This document shows positions 41,652-48,243 of a DNA stretch of 49,127 nucleotides, piece after piece. How positions within the stretch are numbered: the first letter of the stretch is position 1; each line of letters starts with the position of its first letter. Source of the stretch: Burkholderia sp. IMCC1007 (GTDB taxonomy: Bacteria > Pseudomonadota > Gammaproteobacteria > Burkholderiales > Burkholderiaceae); NCBI RefSeq assembly GCF_027257875.1, contig NZ_JAPVQY010000060.1, positions 1 through 49,127 on the forward strand, read 5' to 3'. A program made the position numbers and the translations under genes. Under the pieces are notes generated by a model. The model saw nothing but the letters and a program-made list of their open reading frames with translations, did no database searches and was not told the DNA's origin.

Positions 41652-42341
41652 ATGAAGCCATCAACCGAATCGAAATTTGCCGCGCATCGTGTCGTTGCGT
41701 GCGCGGTCGTCGCGCTCGTCGCGGCCGCGCCGGCCGCGTGGGCCCAGAACTCGCAGCGGCCGGGCGAAGGCACCGGCGCGCCCATCCTGTCGCCGCCGGA
41801 TACGTCGGGACAGGGAACCGGCAGCGGCATGTCGAACGGCAATATGTCCGGCGGCAGCGCGTCCAGCGGCGGCAAGTCCAGCGGCGGCATGTCCAGCGGC
41901 AGCATGTCCAACGGCAGCATGTCCAACGGCAGCATGTCCAACGGCAATATGTCGAACGACAGCATGACCAACGGCAATACCTCGACGCCGTCGGCCGGCA
42001 GCATGCACTCGCACCGAAAGCATCCGCGCACCAGCGCACACCATACGAAGCCGGGCGGCGGCCCGAACGGCGCCGGGACGGGCGGTAGCGGCGGCAGCGC
42101 CAATACCGGCGGCGGCGCCGGCATGAGTGGCAGCGGCTCCGGCAGCGGCGGCATGAACAGCAGCGGCTCCGGCGGCACCGGTATGAGCGGCAGCGGCTCC
42201 GGCAGCGCCGGGATGGGCGGCGTGGGCGCGGGGGCGGCCGGTACCGGCGCGGGCGCCGGCAACGGCCGCTCGCCGGGCGCGACGGGCTCGGGCGGCGGCG
42301 GAGCGGGCGGCACCGGCAGCGCCGGCTCCAGCGGTTATTGA
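41652..42341 (+). CDS. Secreted Gly/Ser/Met-repeat protein
   Basis: 229 residues. Signal peptide (hydrophobic 14-31, cleavage near AWA-Q32). The mature protein is low complexity: the first half has imperfect five-residue repeats (SMSNG, NMSNG, GSMSN), then a basic HSHRKHPRTSAHH island near 116-128, then long Gly/Ser stretches (GSGSGSGGMNSSGS). There is no known domain and no Cys. It could be a surface or matrix protein, or a metal-binding protein through its many Met and His residues; neither is proven. GGGAG sits before the ATG. Directly preceded by a strong -24/-12 site. The 10-bp hairpin at 42349 follows. Confidence 0.78.
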   Translation: MKPSTESKFAAHRVVACAVVALVAAAPAAWAQNSQRPGEGTGAPILSPPDTSGQGTGSGMSNGNMSGGSASSGGKSSGGMSSGSMSNGSMSNGSMSNGNMSNDSMTNGNTSTPSAGSMHSHRKHPRTSAHHTKPGGGPNGAGTGGSGGSANTGGGAGMSGSGSGSGGMNSSGSGGTGMSGSGSGSAGMGGVGAGAAGTGAGAGNGRSPGATGSGGGGAGGTGSAGSSGY

Positions 42342-42348
42342 CGACGAC

Positions 42349-42380
42349 CGTGTCGCGCTGGGGCTGCCCGGCGCGACACG
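42349..42380 (+). terminator. Strong hairpin after the secreted-protein gene
   Basis: Perfect 10-base inverted repeat CGTGTCGCGC / GCGCGACACG (42349-42358, 42371-42380) with a 12-base loop, 8 bases after the stop. No T-tract follows, so it may be a 3'-end stabiliser rather than an intrinsic terminator. Confidence 0.55.
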
Positions 42381-42432
42381 ATGGCGCGTGTTGACTCGTA
42401 CTCGGCACGCCGCCGCCACGCAGGAGAACATC

Positions 42433-42798
42433 ATGCAATCGAATCCCCGGATCTCATCCGACGACATCGAACCCGACACCGACACGGTCGATACCGACGA
42501 CTTCGACACGACCGTCCATCTCGATGCCGACACCGGCAGGATCACGTTTCATGCGGCGTGGGCGATGGGCCCCGATACACCGCGCGGCGCTGCCCGGCAT
42601 TCCGTCGTGCTCGCGCTCGACTGCGACACGATGGAGCGCTACGCGGACCTAGACGAAGGCACGCGCATGCGGGTGCATACGATGCTGCACGACAGCGTGC
42701 AGGACATGCTCGCCGCACTGCCCGACCTCGATGACGACGTGACGCTGACCATCGAACTGACCGATGCGATGCTTGATGTGGCGAGCCGTCTCCAGTGA
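42433..42798 (+). CDS. Small conserved acidic protein, DUF3022-like paralogue
   Basis: 121 residues, with a strongly acidic head (SDDIEPDTDTVDTDDFD). The core GRITFHAAWAMGP ... VVLALDCDTMERYADLDEGTRMRVHTMLHD ... LTIELTDAMLDVA aligns with the protein at 33093-33479, so the two are paralogues. CAGGAG precedes the ATG. No -24/-12 site was found in the 91-base gap before it, so it may be read through from the secreted-protein gene. Function unknown. Confidence 0.75.
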   Translation: MQSNPRISSDDIEPDTDTVDTDDFDTTVHLDADTGRITFHAAWAMGPDTPRGAARHSVVLALDCDTMERYADLDEGTRMRVHTMLHDSVQDMLAALPDLDDDVTLTIELTDAMLDVASRLQ

Positions 42799-42915
42799 GC
42801 GCCAGCGACCGCGTGGCTCGTGCAGCGGCGTGAGGCGGGGCTTGCTCCACCCGCGCCGGCGCACCCGTGCCCCCGTGCCAAGCCCGCCTGGGGGCGGGGC
42901 GTTACGCGAGGCTAC

Positions 42916-42940
42916 TTACATCCCGTTGAAATCTTTGCAG
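42916..42940 (+). promoter_or_regulatory. Candidate activator-binding site, copy 2
   Basis: 25 bases matching TTACA-n2-CCGTTGAAA-n2-TTTGCAG exactly in the fixed positions. It agrees at 21 of 25 positions with the copy at 44069-44093. It lies about 130 bases upstream of the -24 element at 43072. Confidence 0.6.
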
Positions 42941-43069
42941 ACGCATGGCGGCGTGACAGCGCATCGACACGGCATCGCGGGGTACCGCCCCGGTTCAATG
43001 CGTGATTTGGCGGTCTTCCGGTCGCGTCCGTCTATCGGGCGTCGCACTTGCGAGGCCGCAACGCAGCAC

Positions 43070-43087
43070 CCGGCATGCCGATTGCTC
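43070..43087 (+). promoter_or_regulatory. Sigma-54 promoter candidate, PfpI-DUF1488 operon
   Basis: CCGGCATGCCGATTGCTC: GGCAT/-24, ATTGC/-12, spacing 10. ATG at 43136, 51 bases after the GC. Confidence 0.75.
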
Positions 43088-43135
43088 AGCGACGGGCACG
43101 GCACGACCGGTGCCGCAACTCAGAGGGAGAGAACC

Positions 43136-43690
43136 ATGACCGGCAAGCTGGATCATTGCAGGATAGCGATTCTCGCGGTGGACGGCTTCGAGGAAGCCGA
43201 GCTCGTCGAGCCGCAGCGTGCGCTCGCGGCCGAAGGCGCGCAGGTCGACGTGATTTCGCAGAAGGGTGGCGAGATCCAGGGGTTCAGGCATGTCGACAAG
43301 GGCGAGCGCGTGAAGGTCGACCATACCTTCGACGATGCGCGCGAAGGCGACTACGACGCGATCGTGCTGCCCGGCGGCGTGATCAACGGCGACGCGATCC
43401 GGATGCTGCGGGCCGCGCGCGAATTCGTGACCGCGGCCGTCGGCGCCGGCAAGCCGATCGCCGCGATCTGCCACGGCGGCTGGCTGCTCGTGTCGTCCGG
43501 GCTCGTCGAAGGACGTACGATGACGAGCTGGCCGAGCCTGCAGGACGACATCCGCAACGCGGGCGGCAAGTGGGTCGACCAGGAAGTCGTGCGCGACGGC
43601 AACCTGATCACGAGCCGCAAGCCCGACGATCTGCCCGCCTTCAACGGCGCGCTCGTGCAGTGCCTCGCGTCTAAGCCGACGGGGGCGTGA
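43136..43690 (+). CDS. PfpI/DJ-1 family protein (type 1 glutamine amidotransferase-like)
   Basis: 184 residues, normal length. Fold markers: IAILAVDGFEEAELVEP (the Glu-rich first loop), YDAIVLPGG, and the nucleophile elbow AAICHGGW with Cys112 and His113. The C-terminal VVRDGNLITSRKPDDLPAF is typical of PfpI/YhbO. Members act as proteases, deglycases or chaperones in stress defence; the YhbO-like group protects against oxidative and thermal stress. GGGAGAG precedes the ATG. A strong -24/-12 site and a candidate activator site lie upstream. The DUF1488 gene follows 4 bases later. Confidence 0.9.
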   Translation: MTGKLDHCRIAILAVDGFEEAELVEPQRALAAEGAQVDVISQKGGEIQGFRHVDKGERVKVDHTFDDAREGDYDAIVLPGGVINGDAIRMLRAAREFVTAAVGAGKPIAAICHGGWLLVSSGLVEGRTMTSWPSLQDDIRNAGGKWVDQEVVRDGNLITSRKPDDLPAFNGALVQCLASKPTGA

Positions 43691-43694
43691 CGCG

Positions 43695-44036
43695 ATGCCG
43701 GCCGATCCCGTTCGTCGCGTGAAGCTGGCCGACGATCCGCCCGAATTCGACGGTGCGGCGCTGCAAATGCGTTTCGTCGTCGATGTCGACGGCCAGCCGC
43801 AAGCCTGCGCGATCACCGTCGAGGCACTCGAGGATCATTTCGGCGCGCGTTCCGCCCTCGAAGCCGACTTGCGCGACGCGTTCGAGCGCGGTCGTGCGCG
43901 GATCGAGGCCGCATGCGCCGAAGTGCTCGCCGACGGTAAGGGCGGCGTGGAGCTGCACAGCGGCTATTTCCGGGTACGCGACAGTGCGGCGGGTGATGCT
44001 GCGCGCGCAGGTCTCATACGCTCGCGCCGGTCCTGA
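43695..44036 (+). CDS. DUF1488 protein
   Basis: 113 residues. Core FDGAALQMRFVVDVDGQPQACAITVEALEDHFGA matches DUF1488, a small proteobacterial domain of unknown function whose sequence suggests a beta-strand pair followed by a helix. The C terminus has no conserved motif (SAAGDAARAGLIRSRRS). It starts 4 bases after the PfpI-like stop, so the two are co-transcribed. Confidence 0.82.
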   Translation: MPADPVRRVKLADDPPEFDGAALQMRFVVDVDGQPQACAITVEALEDHFGARSALEADLRDAFERGRARIEAACAEVLADGKGGVELHSGYFRVRDSAAGDAARAGLIRSRRS

Positions 44037-44068
44037 TTCCTGGCCCTTTTTAGTGCCTGCGCGCCGCG

Positions 44069-44093
44069 TTACACGCCGTTGAAAAGTTTGCAG
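44069..44093 (+). promoter_or_regulatory. Candidate activator-binding site, copy 3
   Basis: 25 bases matching TTACA-n2-CCGTTGAAA-n2-TTTGCAG exactly in the fixed positions. It lies about 75 bases upstream of the -24 element at 44169. Confidence 0.6.
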
Positions 44094-44166
44094 CGGCCCG
44101 CGCGCGGCGCGTGGTGACAGATCGCGCCACGGGTCGGCTGCAGCTAGAACCGCCCTTCGACGCAAG

Positions 44167-44184
44167 TTGGCACGGTCCGTGCAT
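44167..44184 (+). promoter_or_regulatory. Sigma-54 promoter candidate, 74-aa gene
   Basis: TTGGCACGGTCCGTGCAT: TTGGCACG/-24 and GTGCAT/-12, spacing 10, close to the textbook consensus. ATG at 44270. Confidence 0.8.
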
Positions 44185-44269
44185 GTCTAGCCGTTTGTCG
44201 GCGCGCCTTTGCGCCGCATGTCGGCGCGATGCCGACCGCATCGCGATAACGTCAAAGGGGGAGACAAAC

Positions 44270-44494
44270 ATGCTGACCGCTCACGAATTTGCCGCGCTGT
44301 TCCTCGTGCATCTCGCACCGGAACAGATTCAGGCCGATCGCGAGGACATCGTCGCGCTCGTCGAACGCCAATTGATCGAGATGCGTCCAGACGGGTCGGG
44401 CGCGACCCGCCCCGCGCTGACCGCCGACGGGCTTTCGGTGGTGCAGTGCGTGCAGCGGCACAGCCGCCATCACTACGGCGGGCCCGACGCGTGA
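44270..44494 (+). CDS. Small hypothetical protein
   Basis: 74 residues, soluble. MLTAHEFAALFLVHLAPEQIQADREDIVALVERQLIEM looks like two amphipathic helices; the C-terminal half (LTADGLSVVQCVQRHSRHH) is basic and ends in His/Gly. GGGGGAG lies before the ATG. I do not recognise it. A near-consensus -24/-12 promoter and an upstream activator-like site make it a credible gene of the sigma-54 set. A hairpin at 44506-44527 follows. Confidence 0.72.
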   Translation: MLTAHEFAALFLVHLAPEQIQADREDIVALVERQLIEMRPDGSGATRPALTADGLSVVQCVQRHSRHHYGGPDA

Positions 44495-44505
44495 CGCCGA
44501 CGCGC

Positions 44506-44527
44506 GCCGGACGGCTCACCGTCCGGC
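44506..44527. terminator. Hairpin between convergent genes
   Basis: Perfect 9-base stem GCCGGACGG / CCGTCCGGC (44506-44514, 44519-44527) with loop CTCA, between the 74-aa gene (+) and the decarboxylase (-). No clear T-tract follows. Confidence 0.55.
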
Positions 44528-44576
44528 CGCCTGCCGTCCGGCCGCGGCGTCCGCATCGCCGCCGCCGGCTTCGGAT

Positions 44577-45827
44577 TCAGTGCGCGATCGCGACCGATTC
44601 GTTGACTTGCACGACCGGTGCATTGCCGTCGAACGGCGGCGCGTGCAGGAAACGGTCGATCACGCCCGGCTCGAACAGCAGACAGTAGGTCGAGCCGCCG
44701 AACTGGAAATAGCCGATCTCTTCGCCCTTGTCGATGCGCTGTCCCGGCACGACTTCGATCACGCACGACGATACGTCGCCCATGCCGACGAACACCGCGG
44801 CCACCGTGCCGATCCCCGGATCGTCGCTCGCGATCGCGACGACCGCGCGCGCCGCGATCGCCGTCATGTAGCCCTGCGAGTCGTTGAGGCCGGCAGGGTC
44901 CGGGCCTTCGGCTTCGGCGACCGAGTAGTAGGTGCCGTCCACGCGGTACGCGTGCGTGACGACGCCGCGCACCGGCGCGTGCCAGCGGTGATAGTTGTAC
45001 GCGCTCAGATACGCCTGGTACAGGTCGCCGCCGACGAAGCGCTCGGCGAGCGGCAGCCGGGCCGGTGTGAAGATGTCGCGCAGCGAATAGGGCTGGCCCT
45101 TGATCCAGAACTTGTCGCGCAGCTTCACGTTCGACTCCGTGTGATACGGCGCCGCTTCGCATGCGCTGACGATCACGTGCGAATCGTCGGGCGCCGCCAC
45201 CGGCCGCGCCCCCGCGCGAAAGCGCCGCGTGAAGAAGTCGTTCCACGAATTGAAGCCCCAGTGCGGCTGGTCCTCCTGATATTCGAACTGTGACAGCCCG
45301 AGGCGCTCGCGCGCTTCGTCGCAGAACCAGCCGTCGGGCGCCGCCGTGTCGAGGTGCGTGCGCGAATGCGGGCCGCCGAGAAAGTCGCACCACACGTTCA
45401 GCACCTGCTTCAGATGCGCATTCACAGTTGCGTCGCGAAACACCGCGTGGCCCGACGGCATGCACATCGGCCAGTCGAGGAATGCGTTCACCGGACATAC
45501 GATCAGACTCGATTCGCTGAACGGCGGCGTATAGGTCATCAGGTGGTCGATCACCGTCATCAACTCGCCGATCGATGCGTAGCCGAGCGTGCGGCCCGCG
45601 TCGCGCGCTTCGTCGATCGCGCGCGTGAGGCTCATGCGCAGCACCGCGTTTTCGTCGAACAGTCGCGCCAGTTCCTGCACGGCCGGCGTGCGCAGTCGTT
45701 CGCCGGCATGCGCGCGCGCTTCGTTCGCAATTTTTTCCCGGTATGCGGCCATATGCGATTCCTCGCTGGCCATCCATCCGCCGAGGCGATGGCGCGTGGC
45801 GGGCGGCGTGCTGCGGTGTGTCGGCAT
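44577..45827 (-). CDS. Phosphatidylserine decarboxylase family protein (long form)
   Basis: 416 residues. The N-terminal half (about 40-200) matches the extra PSDC-type domain of long phosphatidylserine decarboxylases (HRLGGWMASEESHMAAYREKI ... LIVCPVNAFLDWPMCMPSG). The decarboxylase domain follows: WNDFFTRRFRAGARPV, RWHAPVRGVV, then YFQFGGSTYCLLFEPGV near residue 375. The GGST here is the usual LGST self-cleavage motif, whose serine becomes the pyruvoyl group. It would convert phosphatidylserine to phosphatidylethanolamine, or decarboxylate a related amino acid. The housekeeping enzyme is normally shorter, so this is probably a second, stress-linked copy. GGAGGTG precedes the ATG. Confidence 0.88.
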   Translation of the reverse strand: MPTHRSTPPATRHRLGGWMASEESHMAAYREKIANEARAHAGERLRTPAVQELARLFDENAVLRMSLTRAIDEARDAGRTLGYASIGELMTVIDHLMTYTPPFSESSLIVCPVNAFLDWPMCMPSGHAVFRDATVNAHLKQVLNVWCDFLGGPHSRTHLDTAAPDGWFCDEARERLGLSQFEYQEDQPHWGFNSWNDFFTRRFRAGARPVAAPDDSHVIVSACEAAPYHTESNVKLRDKFWIKGQPYSLRDIFTPARLPLAERFVGGDLYQAYLSAYNYHRWHAPVRGVVTHAYRVDGTYYSVAEAEGPDPAGLNDSQGYMTAIAARAVVAIASDDPGIGTVAAVFVGMGDVSSCVIEVVPGQRIDKGEEIGYFQFGGSTYCLLFEPGVIDRFLHAPPFDGNAPVVQVNESVAIAH

Positions 45828-45860
45828 GGTCACCTCCGGAGTGTCAGGGTCCGGACGATT

Positions 45861-45878
45861 GAGCAAGGCGCTTGCCCG
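45861..45878 (-). promoter_or_regulatory. Sigma-54 promoter candidate, decarboxylase gene (divergent pair)
   Basis: Minus strand CGGGCAAGCGCCTTGCTC: GGCAA/-24, CTTGC/-12, spacing 10. Predicted start about 45852; ATG 45827. The partner plus-strand promoter lies 9 bases away. Confidence 0.72.
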
Positions 45879-45882
45879 GCGG

Positions 45883-45900
45883 GCGGCACCCGAATTGCTG
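45883..45900 (+). promoter_or_regulatory. Sigma-54 promoter candidate, 83-aa gene (divergent pair)
   Basis: GCGGCACCCGAATTGCTG: GGCAC/-24, ATTGC/-12, spacing 10. ATG at 45945, 47 bases after the GC. Confidence 0.75.
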
Positions 45901-45944
45901 CGGCGAGTGCAGCACATTTCTTTCGATCACACAGGAGAGGGCAC

Positions 45945-46196
45945 ATGAACGCAGATTCAAATGCGCGACAGGCGAATGACGCGGCGTCGAGCGACGAGCG
46001 CGGCGGCGAACAGCGGACCGTGGCGCCGACTCGCACGCGGGCTCGGGTGCGGGCTGCGACGTCGTCGCGGCACGGTGGGCGCAGAGCCGAGCGTAGCGGC
46101 GGGAACGGGCCGATTACGACCAGCAGCGACGAAGATACCGGCAAGCCGCTTTGGGAGGACGACAGCGGGGAGACGCCGCCGGAGGAGTGGTCGTGA
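45945..46196 (+). CDS. Small disordered hypothetical protein
   Basis: 83 residues, basic in the middle (TRTRARVRAATSSRHGGRRAER) and acidic at the end (DEDTGKPLWEDDSGETPPEEWS). No hydrophobic segment and no known domain; probably intrinsically disordered. CAGGAGAGG precedes the ATG, and a good -24/-12 site is 47 bases upstream, so I treat it as real. The 187 bases to the next gene hold no feature I can support. Confidence 0.68.
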   Translation: MNADSNARQANDAASSDERGGEQRTVAPTRTRARVRAATSSRHGGRRAERSGGNGPITTSSDEDTGKPLWEDDSGETPPEEWS

Positions 46197-46383
46197 CGGG
46201 AGGGTGGCGGCGCGGGGCGTTCGCGGTGTGGTGACGGTTGGGGGCGTGGTTGCGGGTTGGCCAACCGGCCGGTGTTGCGATACCGGCAGCATTGCGCAGT
46301 AAGATGCGGCTCATCTGGCAACGCGCGGCAAGCCGGAAGGCGGGCTGCCTTACGTCAATTCGAAGCGGGACGGAAGGCCGGGT

Positions 46384-47505
46384 TCACGTGCTTTTTGGCA
46401 AACGTACCGAGAATATCGTTTCCCTGGGATCGGAGCGCGCGTCGATTTGACCGCCATGTGCCTTGGCGATTTCGCTGGCGATGAACAGGCCGAGCCCTAG
46501 GCCGACGTCGTCGACCTTTCGTGTCGGCCGATCTTCCCCCCGCTGGAGCGGATCGAAGATACGGGCCAGCGTGAGCCGGTCGATGGCCGGCCCGTTATTG
46601 CCGATCTCGATAAGCACGTCCGAGTTGGTCACCGTGGCCACCACCCGCACCGGTGTGTCGGGTGTCCCATACTTGACGGCGTTGTCGAGCAGATTGCTTA
46701 GCAACTGCTGAATGCGCTGATCATCCCAATCGCCGTGCAGATCCCCGCTTACGTCGATGCTGATTTCGCGGTCTGGATGGGCCGCCTGCAATTCATCAAC
46801 GACGTCCGCGAGCAGGTGTGCGAGATCGACGTTACGAGGCACGATGTGGATGCCAAGTCCGAGCTGGGTCCGATTGAAATCGCAGAGATCGTCGAGGAGG
46901 CCCTGCATCCGTCCACCGCTTCTGATCAGCCGCGCCGCAGCTTCCGAGACTTCCTCGCCCGCATTGAGCGCGGCAAGATAGGTCGCCGTCATCTGAATGG
47001 TCTGCAGCGGCGTGCGCATGTCGTGACCCAGCATGCCCAGCAACAAGTTGCGGGCATGCTCGACCTGATCGGTAAAAAAGGCGACGGATTCCGCCAGTGC
47101 TTGGTCGATCGCTTCGTTGAAGCGAATCATGTCGTCAAGATGAGGGGCGCTCGGCTGACACTCGTCGATCCACAAGCGCAACACGCTGGCGCGCAGCGCC
47201 CGATACTCGGCCGCCAGCTGATTGATGTTGAAGCCTCGACGGGCGCGCAGAATGGCATGCGTTTGCGCGGCCGTTTCCGTGGCATTCACCGGCTCGGGCG
47301 CATGCCCGAGCGATTTTTCGTGTTGCTCTTCCCGTGTTTGCGGGGTCGCTATGTCCTTGGCTATGGCAGTCAGGATCCCGCGCGCGTGATCGCGTAGCGC
47401 GCGCGAGTCCATGTCTCTCGATGCCGGTAACAGCGTGGCAGCGAACGCTTCCCACCGCACCAGGATCGCCTCCATGTTCTGAACGATGTAGTCAGCTAGA
47501 CGCAT
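46384..47505 (-). CDS. Histidine kinase with RsbRD-type N-terminal domain
   Basis: 373 residues. Residues 1-150 match the RsbT co-antagonist RsbRD N-terminal fold (RLADYIVQNMEAILVRWEAFA ... FNINQLAAEYRALRASVLRLW). HisKA follows with the phospho-accepting His161 in GMLGHDMRTPLQTIQ; the HATPase has LSNLLDNAVKYG, EIGNNGPAI and GLGLGLFIA. There is no membrane span, so it is cytoplasmic. Start 47505 was chosen because GAGGGG lies just before it; the next upstream ATG (47517) overlaps that site. RsbRD-kinases occur with stress modules. This gene is visibly less G+C-rich than its neighbours, suggesting a separate origin. No response regulator is adjacent. Confidence 0.9.
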   Translation of the reverse strand: MRLADYIVQNMEAILVRWEAFAATLLPASRDMDSRALRDHARGILTAIAKDIATPQTREEQHEKSLGHAPEPVNATETAAQTHAILRARRGFNINQLAAEYRALRASVLRLWIDECQPSAPHLDDMIRFNEAIDQALAESVAFFTDQVEHARNLLLGMLGHDMRTPLQTIQMTATYLAALNAGEEVSEAAARLIRSGGRMQGLLDDLCDFNRTQLGLGIHIVPRNVDLAHLLADVVDELQAAHPDREISIDVSGDLHGDWDDQRIQQLLSNLLDNAVKYGTPDTPVRVVATVTNSDVLIEIGNNGPAIDRLTLARIFDPLQRGEDRPTRKVDDVGLGLGLFIASEIAKAHGGQIDARSDPRETIFSVRLPKST

Positions 47506-47677
47506 GTCGCCCCTCATGACGGAATGACCGGTGGATGCTGCTGTCATATTGCACGATATCACGTGAATAGCGGGGTTCGGAGGCGACTATGTCGAATGGG
47601 GCATGGAGCGTGTTTGGCGCGTGCTGATCACCTTGCGTCGCTCCCGAGTGGACGAGCGGTCGCACACCCGGGTTCAG

Positions 47678-47971
47678 TCACGCGATGAAGATCGCCGGCT
47701 CCGGGGGCAGCGTGAGGCCGTGCTGGTAGTGCGGCCGCACGTGGTGCCATACCGTACGCTCGTCGTCATTCGCGCGACACGACGGCTCGACCAGATCAGC
47801 GGCTTTGAGCAGCGCAAACACCGAGCGCATATGGCGCCGCAAGAGCCGGGCCGGTGAGGGTGCTTCCGGGTCACGATCGGGTGGGAACTGGCAGTGCGGG
47901 CAGGTTTCTTTGTATTCGCGGTCGACGGCCGCTTTATGGTGATCGGGCCATTTTTGGCCCGGTCGGGTCAA
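47678..47971 (-). CDS. Doubtful ORF with CPHC motif
   Basis: 97 residues if started at a TTG at 47971. It contains CPHCQF near residue 24, His-rich segments and LLRRHMRSVFALLKAADLVEP. No Met start is available except near residue 48. The upstream part runs through the palindromic repeats at 47944-47981, so the real start is unclear and the frame may be a gene remnant. It resembles no family I recognise. Low confidence as a functional gene. Confidence 0.3.
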   Translation of the reverse strand: MTRPGQKWPDHHKAAVDREYKETCPHCQFPPDRDPEAPSPARLLRRHMRSVFALLKAADLVEPSCRANDDERTVWHHVRPHYQHGLTLPPEPAIFIA

Positions 47972-48034
47972 AAATGGCCCGCTTAATTCTTTTTGTTTTC
48001 AAGGGGTTGAATTTGAGCGGGCCAAAAATGGCCC
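47944..48034. repeat. Three 16-bp GGGCCA...TGGCCC palindromes
   Basis: GGGCCATTTTTGGCCC at 47945-47960, a near copy GGGTCAAAAATGGCCC at 47965-47980, and GGGCCAAAAATGGCCC at 48019-48034. A decayed fourth (GCGGCCAAAAAAACGG) starts at 48041. The first is inverted relative to the others. They lie 120-210 bases upstream of the hcp -24 element. Confidence 0.85.
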
Positions 48035-48113
48035 GAAATAGCGGCCAAAAAAACGGTTTTTGCCGTCACGGCGTTGTCTTCTCTCGAGTAAATGCGCCTT
48101 GAGACGGCGCTAA

Positions 48114-48132
48114 AGCCTTGATAGTCAAGGCT
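48114..48132. promoter_or_regulatory. Perfect palindrome upstream of the hcp promoter
   Basis: AGCCTTGA (48114-48121), TAG, TCAAGGCT (48125-48132). A half-site with the same CCTTGA core occurs nearby (48098-48103). It sits 24 bases upstream of the -24 element, so it may be an operator or the site of an activator. Confidence 0.55.
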
Positions 48133-48153
48133 CAAGATGTTTGCGTGTCTGTG

Positions 48154-48171
48154 CTGGCATGGAGCTTGCAG
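48154..48171 (+). promoter_or_regulatory. Sigma-54 promoter candidate, hcp
   Basis: CTGGCATGGAGCTTGCAG: CTGGCAT/-24 and CTTGCA/-12, spacing 10, close to the textbook consensus. ATG at 48244, 74 bases after the GC. Sigma-54 control of T6SS genes is established in several bacteria. Confidence 0.82.
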
Positions 48172-48243
48172 TAGCTATGGCGCCGTCACCGATGGCAACA
48201 CGGTCCGAGGGCCGTGTCGATTCCAACAACAAGGACAGCATTC

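Larger units (their letters stand above)
42799..43135. other. Intergenic regulatory region upstream of the PfpI-like gene
   Basis: 337 bases with no credible gene. It contains the 25-bp candidate activator site (42916-42940) and the -24/-12 site (43070-43087), separated by about 130 bases, plus G/C-rich inverted stretches near 42835-42895 that could end the upstream transcript. Confidence 0.6.

Noticed and set aside
42799..43135. Short frames in the gap before the PfpI-like gene
   Set aside because: They have no Shine-Dalgarno or conservation features and overlap the activator-like site and the promoter.
44602..45293. Plus-strand frame opposite the decarboxylase
   Set aside because: Antisense to a well-conserved decarboxylase, Arg/Val-rich shadow translation with no motif.
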